The translations under genes were made by a program, and so were the position numbers. Positions 8,862-15,523 of a stretch of 64,000 nt of DNA are shown piece after piece (position 1 is the stretch's first letter; each line of letters opens with the position of its first letter). The notes beneath the pieces are model-generated. The model did no database searches. It had not been told where the DNA came from and was given only the letters and a program-made list of their open reading frames with translations. The stretch spans positions 62,001 to 126,000 of the forward strand of contig NZ_JASHKA010000002.1 of NCBI RefSeq assembly GCF_030732845.1. The letters run 5' to 3'. Source of the stretch: Roseibium sp. MMSF_3544 (GTDB taxonomy: Bacteria > Pseudomonadota > Alphaproteobacteria > Rhizobiales > Stappiaceae).

Positions 8862-8970
8862 GCTGCCTCCAGCGCCTTTTGCGGACAAGCCCCGTTGTCG
8901 TCAAGCGTTGAGCAGAGAAAACCGAAAAATGGCGGCCACAGAAAGCCGCATGGTTCTTGGGAGGACCTGA

Positions 8971-10752
8971 ATGTATCGCGCTCCAGTCGACGAGATTTCT
9001 TTTACCTTAAGGCATGTTTGCGGCCTCGGTGACCTGCAGCAAACGAAGCGCCACGAGGAGCTCGGAGATGACCTGGTGGACGCAATTCTGACGGAAGCCG
9101 GCCGGTTTGCGTCGGAGGAAATTGCGCCGCTGAACGTGGTCGCAGACAAGCACGGCACGCCTCTTCAAGATGGCAACGTGACCACGCCTCCTGGCTGGCG
9201 GGAAGCATACCATGCCTGGATCGAAGGTGGCTGGAACGGTCTTTCGGCGGAACCGTCTTCCGGTGGTCAGGGCTTGCCGCAGATGCTGTCCGCTGCGGCC
9301 ATGGAAATGTGGAATTCCGGCTCCATGTCCTTTGCCATTGGACCGACACTCACGATCGGTGCTGTCGAGGCCATGGAAAAACACGCGTCGGAAGCGTTGA
9401 AGTCAACATATCTGGAAAAACTGGTGTCGGGAGAGTGGATGGGAACCATGAACCTGACCGAACCGCAGGCAGGCTCGGATCTGAATGCGCTCAGGGCCCG
9501 CGCCGAGCGCAATGAGGACGGTACCTATCGAATCTTCGGCCAGAAGATTTTCATTACCTATGGCGATCACGACCTGACCGACAACATCATTCACATGGTG
9601 CTTGCCCGCTTGCCGGACGCGCCCGCCGGAACCAGAGGCATCTCCATGTTCCTGGTTCCCAAGTTCCTGGTCAATGACGACGGAACACTCGGCGAGCGCA
9701 ACGATGTGCGGGTCGCCGGCGTCGAGCACAAGATGGGAATTCATGGCTCTCCCACATGCACGCTGATGTATGGCGACGAGGGCGGTGCGACCGGCTGGCT
9801 GGTCGGCGAGGAGAACCGGGGCCTCGCCTGCATGTTCACAATGATGAACAATGCGCGTCTTGCCGTCGGCATACAGGGTCTTGGTGTTGCCGAGCGCGCT
9901 TATCAGGCCGCACTCGCTTACGCGCTGGAGCGCAGGCAAGGCAAGGCCCCGGGCGACACCAGTGACGGCATGAGCCCGATCGCGCACCACCCTGATATCA
10001 AGCGCATGCTGTTGACGATGAAGTCCAAGACGCAGGTTGCCCGGGCAATCTGCTACGCCTGCGCTCATGCCATCGATATGGCCAACATTGTTGAGGACGC
10101 GGCTGAAAAGACATTCTGGAACGAACGCGCAGGACTGCTCACACCGATTGCCAAGGCTCTGTCAACGGACTTTGGCGTAGAGGTCGCCTCTCTTGGCGTC
10201 CAGATCCACGGCGGCATGGGCTACATCGAGGAAACCGGCGCAGCTCAGCATTTGCGCGATGCCCGCATAGCGCCGATTTACGAAGGCACGAACGGAATTC
10301 AGTCCATCGATCTTGTAACGCGCAAACTGCCGCTTTCGAACGGCGAGCACATCCGTGGCTTCCTGTCTGAGCTGAAGTCGATTGCCGGTGACGTTGCAGC
10401 ATCGAACCGGCCCGAGTTTGGCGCAACCGCCGACCGGCTGAACGCAAGCATTGCGGACCTGGAAGCCGCGACAGACTATATGCTCGCAGCATTAGCAGAG
10501 GACAGAGTGGCGGATGCGCTTTCAGGCGCAACGCCTTATCTGCGTGTTGCCGGGCTCACGCTCGGTGCGGCTCTGCTTGCCAAAGGGGCGATCAAATCGG
10601 TTTCCGACCTGGCGCCGCGGCTCGCAGAGCGGACCCTACTGGCGCGCAGTTTCTGTGAGACAGTGCTTGGAGAAACGACGGGCTTGAAATCCGACATCAT
10701 ATTGTCGTCCGAAGCCATTCAGGCTTTCGATGCTGAAGCGCTGGCTTCCTGA
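8971..10752 (+). CDS. Acyl-CoA dehydrogenase, long form with C-terminal extension (DmdC/FadE-like)
   Basis: FAD flavoenzyme of 593 residues that introduces a 2,3-double bond into an acyl-CoA. Visible elements are the N-terminal helical domain, the FAD-contact segment MNLTEPQAGSDLNALRARAE, the conserved HGSPTC and NNARLAVGIQGLG, and QIHGGMGYIEETGAAQHLRD, then RIAPIYEGTNGIQ. That last motif places the catalytic Glu late in the chain as in the medium/long-chain family. A ~120-residue C-terminal extension after this core is typical of the group that includes 3-methylmercaptopropionyl-CoA dehydrogenase DmdC. Substrate cannot be fixed from sequence. First gene of an operon with a crotonase and an HSDL2-like reductase. 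Confidence 0.9.
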   Translation: MYRAPVDEISFTLRHVCGLGDLQQTKRHEELGDDLVDAILTEAGRFASEEIAPLNVVADKHGTPLQDGNVTTPPGWREAYHAWIEGGWNGLSAEPSSGGQGLPQMLSAAAMEMWNSGSMSFAIGPTLTIGAVEAMEKHASEALKSTYLEKLVSGEWMGTMNLTEPQAGSDLNALRARAERNEDGTYRIFGQKIFITYGDHDLTDNIIHMVLARLPDAPAGTRGISMFLVPKFLVNDDGTLGERNDVRVAGVEHKMGIHGSPTCTLMYGDEGGATGWLVGEENRGLACMFTMMNNARLAVGIQGLGVAERAYQAALAYALERRQGKAPGDTSDGMSPIAHHPDIKRMLLTMKSKTQVARAICYACAHAIDMANIVEDAAEKTFWNERAGLLTPIAKALSTDFGVEVASLGVQIHGGMGYIEETGAAQHLRDARIAPIYEGTNGIQSIDLVTRKLPLSNGEHIRGFLSELKSIAGDVAASNRPEFGATADRLNASIADLEAATDYMLAALAEDRVADALSGATPYLRVAGLTLGAALLAKGAIKSVSDLAPRLAERTLLARSFCETVLGETTGLKSDIILSSEAIQAFDAEALAS

Positions 10753-10777
10753 CCAGACTGGATACCGGAGAAAAAGA

Positions 10778-11521
10778 ATGATCCAAAAGAGCCTGGAAAA
10801 CGGTGTCCAGATCCTGCGTCTGGACAGGCCGGAAAAAAAGAATGCCCTGACAGGGGCAATGTACACCGATCTTGCCGAGGCGCTCGAGAGCGGCAACGAC
10901 GATGATCAAATCCGCTGTCATCTCATTTGCGGGCAGCTAGAGGTTTTCACGGCCGGAAACGACATTGGCGACTTTCTGCAATATGCCGGCAAGGTCGCGA
11001 TTTCCGAAACACCGGTCGTCCGCTTCCTGCGCGCGCTCGTGCGCACGCAAAAGCCCATGGTGGCATCAATCGATGGTCTTGCGATCGGCATTGGCACAAC
11101 GCTGCTGATGCATTGCGACATGGTCTTTGCAAGTCCACAAGCCTTCATCCGCTCTCCCTTTGTCGATCTCGGGCTGGTCCCTGAAGCGGGCTCCAGCTTG
11201 CTTGGTCCGCAATTGATGGGACACGCAAGGGCGTTTGAGCTTTTGTGTCTCGGCAATCCTTTGTCTGCTGAAAAGGCCGAGCGCTTGGGACTGGTCAACG
11301 AGATCGTTGAAGAAAACGTCGACGCTGCCGCGCTGGCCTGTGCGCACGAGATTGCCGCAAAGCCTCCGGAGGCAATGGCGTTGTCGCGCAAGCTCCTCAA
11401 GGGGGACACCGAGGCTTTGTCGGAGCGTGTCGAAGAGGAAATCAGCATCTTCGCAGCCCGCCTGACGGCACCTGAAACAATCGCCGCCTTCCAGGCCTTC
11501 CTGGAAAAGAAGAAGGCGTGA
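10778..11521 (+). CDS. Enoyl-CoA hydratase/isomerase family protein, probably isomerase type
   Basis: Crotonase-fold acyl-CoA enzyme of 247 residues. The oxyanion-hole segments are AGNDIGDF and the GLAIGIGTTLLMHCDMVFAS region. The two glutamates used by hydratases are absent: the usual GGG-x-ELA position reads IGTTLLM and the PE position reads SPF. A Glu is present in LGLVPEAGSS, where delta3-delta2-enoyl-CoA isomerases (Eci type) keep their catalytic base. The gene is therefore more likely an isomerase than a hydratase. GGAG precedes the ATG. It lies 25 bases after the dehydrogenase and 46 before the reductase, so the three are probably one transcript. Confidence 0.88.
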   Translation: MIQKSLENGVQILRLDRPEKKNALTGAMYTDLAEALESGNDDDQIRCHLICGQLEVFTAGNDIGDFLQYAGKVAISETPVVRFLRALVRTQKPMVASIDGLAIGIGTTLLMHCDMVFASPQAFIRSPFVDLGLVPEAGSSLLGPQLMGHARAFELLCLGNPLSAEKAERLGLVNEIVEENVDAAALACAHEIAAKPPEAMALSRKLLKGDTEALSERVEEEISIFAARLTAPETIAAFQAFLEKKKA

Positions 11522-11567
11522 TAGCCCCAAACACCGCCGTGACGGTGAAATTCTGGAGGAGAAAACA

Positions 11568-12431
11568 ATGTCCCTGAAGGGCAAAACCCTTTTCATCACC
11601 GGCGCGTCGCGCGGTATCGGCAAGGCGATCGCACTGCGAGCTGCAAAAGACGGCGCAAATATTACCGTTGCCGCCAAAACCGCCGAACCGCATCCCAAGC
11701 TCGAAGGCACGATCTACACCGCCGCTGAGGAAATCGAAGCAGCGGGCGGCAAGGCTTTGCCGATTGTTCTGGACGTGCGCGACGATGCAGCGGTCAAGGC
11801 CGCGATCGACAAGACGGCGGACCATTTCGGCGGTCTCGATATTCTGGTCAACAATGCCAGCGCCATTCAGTTGACGCCTGTGCAGCAGACTGACATGAAG
11901 CGTTTTGATCTGATGCACCAGATCAACACGCGCGGTACTCTCGCGTGTTCCAAACATGCCATCGACCATCTGAAAAACGCCGACAATCCCCACATCCTCA
12001 TGCTGTCACCACCGCTCGACATGCAGGAGAAATGGTTCGCGCCCTTCACACCCTATTCAATCGCCAAATACGGCATGAGCCTTGTGGTTCTGGGGCTCGC
12101 GGGAGAACTGAGATCCAAGGGCATTGGAGTGAACGCACTCTGGCCGCGCACCACAATTGCAACAGCTGCGATCAAGAACATCATCGGTGGTGACAAGATG
12201 ATGCAGCAGAGCCGAACACCGGACATCCTGGCAGACGCTGCCTACGAGATATTCACGTCGCCGTCGACGGAGTTCACCGGACAGTTCGTGATCGATGATA
12301 CCTTTCTCGCAAGCCGTGGCGTCACCGATTTCGACAGATACCGCGTCGATCCGAACCTTGCGCTTGCTCCGGATTTCTTCGTTCCCGACGACATTCCGGC
12401 ACCGGCAGACCTTGGCCCGGCGGACAAGTAG
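11568..12431 (+). CDS. HSDL2-like short-chain dehydrogenase/reductase
   Basis: NADP(H)/NAD(H)-dependent SDR of 287 residues. The Rossmann motif is TGASRGIGKAIALRAAKDG with AAKTAEPHPKLEGTIYTAAE. NNAS follows, then the catalytic Ser in LSPPL and the YSIAKYGMS Tyr/Lys pair, then NALWPRTTIATAA. These stretches closely match my memory of the SDR half of human hydroxysteroid dehydrogenase-like 2, a peroxisomal protein linked to fatty acid metabolism. The SCP-2 lipid-binding domain of the human protein is absent. The position in an acyl-CoA operon supports a role in fatty-acyl or branched-chain catabolism; the exact substrate is unknown. AGGAG is close before the ATG. Confidence 0.9.
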   Translation: MSLKGKTLFITGASRGIGKAIALRAAKDGANITVAAKTAEPHPKLEGTIYTAAEEIEAAGGKALPIVLDVRDDAAVKAAIDKTADHFGGLDILVNNASAIQLTPVQQTDMKRFDLMHQINTRGTLACSKHAIDHLKNADNPHILMLSPPLDMQEKWFAPFTPYSIAKYGMSLVVLGLAGELRSKGIGVNALWPRTTIATAAIKNIIGGDKMMQQSRTPDILADAAYEIFTSPSTEFTGQFVIDDTFLASRGVTDFDRYRVDPNLALAPDFFVPDDIPAPADLGPADK

Positions 12432-12450
12432 ACGACACCGCGTACAGTCG

Positions 12451-12476
12451 AACGGGCTTGCATTTTGAAGCCCGTT
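12451..12476 (+). terminator. Hairpin after the acyl-CoA operon
   Basis: AACGGGCTT and AAGCCCGTT form a perfect 9-bp stem with an 8-base loop, 19 bases after the SDR stop. There is no T-run after it on either strand, so termination is only likely by position. Confidence 0.45.
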
Positions 12477-12618
12477 CATGCAGCCTTCAGGGGCCGATGA
12501 GGGCGGCAGCCGGATCCGCGGAAAGCGAAAGCACCCTGTCTCACATTGATGAATGCCGGTTTTTCACCTGCGCCCGACAAAAGCGGATCGCCCGGGCAGA
12601 TTGAACAGGAGAAAAGCC

Positions 12619-14136
12619 ATGTCCAAAGGCACTCCCCCCGAACTTGATGATTTCAAGAAGGCAGCCCGAAGGCTGCGCAAAGCCCATGCCGCCGGTGATA
12701 CCGAGGCTCAGGCCCGTTTGGCCGCCCACGTCGATCCCGGAAAGGACCTCAGGCACGCCGACTATTTGCACGTTATTGCCCGTGAAGCCGGGCAGGAGAG
12801 TTGGCCGAAGCTGAAATTCGCGGTCGAAACAAGCGCGATGAGCCGGGCGGAGCGTGCAGAGCGTCTGAAGATGGCGCTTTATCACGGCCAGCACTGGATG
12901 ACGGAAAAGCTGCTTCAGGGCGATGCGGATCTTAAAGACGACAATCTTGGTCTTCAGATCGCTCTCTACGATCTTGAAAGCGTTCGCACAGCGATCAACG
13001 CAGATCCGGCTTTGGCGACCGCCATCATCGGGGTTCGATCGCCAATCCTGCATCTGGCTTACTCCAGGGACATTCATCGCCAGCCCGAAAAGACAGCCGA
13101 TATGCTGGCGATTGCGAACCTCTTGGTTTCGAACGGAGCGGATATTGATGACGGGTATCCGCCACAGCCGGGTGCAGATCACAAGATTTCGGCGCTCTAC
13201 GGCGCTCTTTGTCACTCGGACAATTTCGAACTTGGCAAGTGGTTGCTGGAAAAGGGAGCCAATCCGAATGACGACGAAAGCCTCTATCACAGTACCGAGC
13301 TTGGCCACACCAGGGCGCTTGAACTGCTTCTGAAGCACGGCGCGGAGCCTGACGGCACAAATGCCTTGCCGCGAGCACTTGATTTTGACAGCGAGGAAAT
13401 GGTCAGGCTCCTTCTGGAAGCGGGTGCCGACCCCAACCTGACAGTGCCGGATCATCCAAGCGGTCAGCCGATGAACACGATCCCTTCCATGCATCAGGCT
13501 GCTCGGCGCGGCGCTTCGGTGAAGGTTGCAGACTTGCTCTTGCAGTACAACGCCGACCCGGACGCCGAATGGGATGGGCATACGGCCTACGCCATGGCAC
13601 GCATATATGGCAACAAGCCGGTTGCCGAATTTCTCGCAGGCAAGGGGCATGGTCATCCGCTGGATCACAATGAAGCCGTGCTCGCGGCCTGCGCGGAAGG
13701 GAAAACACCAACCGAGCGCCTCGACATTGAGAAACTGAGCGAGGAGGACCAGGGACTTTTGACCCGGCTTGCCTTCATTCCGGGCAAGCTCGATCAGATG
13801 AAGCTGCTCGTGTCGGCGGGGCTCGACCCGGATGTCACAGACTTCATGGGCTTGCCTCCGCTTCACGTGGCGGGCTGGAACGGACTTGCCGCGGAGATGG
13901 CCTATTTTCTGTCGCTCGGTCCGGATCTGACCCGCAAGAACGACTATGGCGGCGATGCGCTGGACACGGTCATCCACGGATCTGAATTTGCTCCGAAGAG
14001 GCAGGAGGCTGATCATGTCTCCTGTGCCCGTCTTCTTCTTGAGGCCGGCAGCGTTCTCTATCCGGAATTCATCTCCGGTTGCGGCAACGAAGAGATGGTG
14101 CAGTTTCTGGAAGACTGGCGGGACAGTAATCGCTAG
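12619..14136 (+). CDS. Ankyrin-repeat protein
   Basis: Cytoplasmic (no signal peptide) protein of 505 residues. The first ~95 residues are helical with no match I recognise. From about residue 110 onward come repeated ankyrin units, seen as LLVSNGADID, WLLEKGANPND, LLLKHGAEPDG, LLLEAGADPNL, LLLQYNADPDA and LLVSAGLDPDV endings with intervening helix pairs. Ankyrin repeats mediate protein binding; no partner is apparent. CAGGAG lies eight bases before the ATG at 12619, which is preferred over an in-frame ATG at 12553. It stands alone between the acyl-CoA operon and the MscS gene. Confidence 0.85.
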   Translation: MSKGTPPELDDFKKAARRLRKAHAAGDTEAQARLAAHVDPGKDLRHADYLHVIAREAGQESWPKLKFAVETSAMSRAERAERLKMALYHGQHWMTEKLLQGDADLKDDNLGLQIALYDLESVRTAINADPALATAIIGVRSPILHLAYSRDIHRQPEKTADMLAIANLLVSNGADIDDGYPPQPGADHKISALYGALCHSDNFELGKWLLEKGANPNDDESLYHSTELGHTRALELLLKHGAEPDGTNALPRALDFDSEEMVRLLLEAGADPNLTVPDHPSGQPMNTIPSMHQAARRGASVKVADLLLQYNADPDAEWDGHTAYAMARIYGNKPVAEFLAGKGHGHPLDHNEAVLAACAEGKTPTERLDIEKLSEEDQGLLTRLAFIPGKLDQMKLLVSAGLDPDVTDFMGLPPLHVAGWNGLAAEMAYFLSLGPDLTRKNDYGGDALDTVIHGSEFAPKRQEADHVSCARLLLEAGSVLYPEFISGCGNEEMVQFLEDWRDSNR

Positions 14137-14143
14137 AAAGGAT

Positions 14144-14167
14144 GGGGCGGACGGTCTGGTCCGCCCC
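14144..14167 (+). terminator. Hairpin after the ankyrin gene
   Basis: GGGGCGGAC and GTCCGCCCC form a perfect 9-bp stem with a six-base loop, seven bases after the stop codon. No T-run follows. Its position between two plus-strand genes fits a transcript end. Confidence 0.5.
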
Positions 14168-14258
14168 GATCACGGAGATTGGGGGCAAACGACCCAGACA
14201 GCCTTTTAATTCAGGATTTTAGCAATCCCATTTGAGTCGGGTTCAATGGAGGGGTTTC

Positions 14259-15065
14259 ATGGAAGGCGCAATGGATCAGGTGAGCGCGTACGCGCCGCTA
14301 CTCATCAATGCGGCAAAAGCCGTCGTCGTTCTGATAATCGGCTGGATCATCGCCGGCATGCTGTCCGGACTGGTGCGGCGCAGGATCGTCAGTCACCCGC
14401 AGATTGACGACACGATCGGCGGGTTCGCAGCGTCGATCGTTCGCTGGCTGATCCTGCTGGTGACGTTGATCGCGGTGCTGCAGCTCTTCGGCATCGAGGC
14501 GACCAGTCTGGTTGCCGTGCTCGGCGCCGGTACGCTGGCAATCGGTCTGGCACTGCAGGGAACCTTGAGCGACGTTGCCGCCGGCGTCATGCTGATCATC
14601 TTCAGGCCCTACAAGATCGGGCAATTTGTCGATATCGGCGGTACATCGGGCACTGTGAAGGATCTCAACATCTTCGTGACCGAACTCGTTACGCCGGACA
14701 ACGTCCAGATCATCATGCCCAACGGTCAGGCCTGGGGTGCGGTGGTGACCAATTTCTCGGCACACGACACACGGCGCCTCGATCTGACCTTCGGTATCGA
14801 CTACGGCGATGATGCCGACAAGGCGATCCAGATCATCCTCGACGTCGCCAATGCCGATGAACGCGTGCACAAGGATCCTGAGGCCTGGGTGCGCGTAACC
14901 AATCTTGGCGACAGTTCCGTTGACCTCGGCGTGCGCTTGTGGTGCGCGGCTGGAGACTATTGGGAGCTGAAGTTCCATATGCTGAAAGCGGTCAAGGAAG
15001 CGTTCGATGCAGGCGGCGTTTCCATTCCCTATCCGCATTCGGTTGAAATCCAGAAAGCCGGTTAA
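14259..15065 (+). CDS. Small-conductance mechanosensitive channel (MscS family)
   Basis: Inner-membrane osmotic safety valve of 268 residues, close to the E. coli MscS length. Three hydrophobic segments lie at about residues 10-35, 55-75 and 80-105. The pore helix is Gly/Ala-rich (VLGAGTLAIGLALQGTLSD) and is followed by the beta domain start IIFRPYKIGQFVDIGG, both MscS hallmarks. A cytoplasmic alpha/beta C-terminal domain follows (NLGDSSVDLGVRLWC). The start at 14259 is set by GGAGGGG four bases upstream; an in-frame TTG at 14232 has no such site. Confidence 0.93.
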   Translation: MEGAMDQVSAYAPLLINAAKAVVVLIIGWIIAGMLSGLVRRRIVSHPQIDDTIGGFAASIVRWLILLVTLIAVLQLFGIEATSLVAVLGAGTLAIGLALQGTLSDVAAGVMLIIFRPYKIGQFVDIGGTSGTVKDLNIFVTELVTPDNVQIIMPNGQAWGAVVTNFSAHDTRRLDLTFGIDYGDDADKAIQIILDVANADERVHKDPEAWVRVTNLGDSSVDLGVRLWCAAGDYWELKFHMLKAVKEAFDAGGVSIPYPHSVEIQKAG

Positions 15066-15085
15066 TCAGGCGAACTGCGCAATGA

Positions 15086-15109
15086 AAAAGGCCGCGTCAT
15101 CGGACGCGG
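15086..15109 (-). terminator. Terminator-like hairpin between convergent genes
   Basis: A 7-bp stem CCGCGTC/GACGCGG with an ATCG loop. On the minus strand it is followed by CCTTTTT, giving a rho-independent shape for transcripts coming from the Na+/H+ exchanger side. It may also help stop mscS transcripts. Confidence 0.4.
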
Positions 15110-15212
15110 TCTTGCGGCAGGCTTTTCCTGCAGCAGCCTCTTTTCGGCCCCATCCTGCGGCGACATACGGCGCTTTCTTCAACGATGGCTGCGAACGCTT
15201 TTCCATGTGGCC

Positions 15213-15495
15213 GATCCTTCGAGACGCGCGTCTTCGACACGCTCCTCAGGATGAGGAGGAGTATGCAACCGCGTACCACCCTTCAGGCCGACATACGCTG
15301 GTGGGAAAATAACGACACAATTGGTGAGGTCACTGAAACCTTCATCTCTCATCCTGAGGAAGCGCGCAGCGCTGTCTCGAAGGATGGGCCACCTGCCTTT
15401 GCAGCCCACGTTTCGAGACGGACCTGGCCGTCCTCCCCAAGATGAGCTCCATGGTTTTTTAGACGCCACTCACGCGGCTCTTCAGGATGACGCGA
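15213..15495. repeat. Mosaic of REP-like palindromic repeats in both orientations
   Basis: Four related segments share the ends CCTTCGAGAC and CTCAGGATGA or their complements: about 15213-15258 (forward), 15347-15390 (inverted), 15408-15451 (forward, diverged) and 15466-15495 (partial, ending CTCTTCAGGATGA). This TTCGAGAC...TCAGGATGAG type is, from memory, a common dispersed intergenic repeat in Hyphomicrobiales genomes. The copies differ in their central 15-20 bases, so they are separate insertions rather than a recent tandem duplication. Confidence 0.75.
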
Positions 15496-15523
15496 AGGCC
15501 TCGCCACACGACGTTCTGGTGGT

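Larger units (their letters stand above)
15066..15523. other. Gene-free stretch rich in dispersed repeats
   Basis: About 460 bases between convergent genes. It holds a CCGCGTC/GACGCGG hairpin near 15091 with AAAAAGG on its left side (a minus-strand terminator candidate), a T-rich GCAGG/CCTGC element, and a mosaic of REP-like repeats listed separately. No protein gene is apparent. Confidence 0.6.

Noticed and set aside
8971..12431. DMSP demethylation pathway (dmdC-dmdD)
   Set aside because: The dehydrogenase could be DmdC-like, but the crotonase lacks the hydratase Glu residues and no dmdA or dmdB is present, so the pathway name was not assigned.
12541..14016. 491-residue minus-strand frame opposite the ankyrin gene
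   Set aside because: Composition (Arg/Cys/His-rich, no repeats) is that of an antisense shadow, whereas the plus strand shows clear ankyrin units.
15200..15500. CRISPR array
   Set aside because: The repeats are inverted, unevenly spaced and diverged; there is no regular repeat-spacer pattern and no cas gene.
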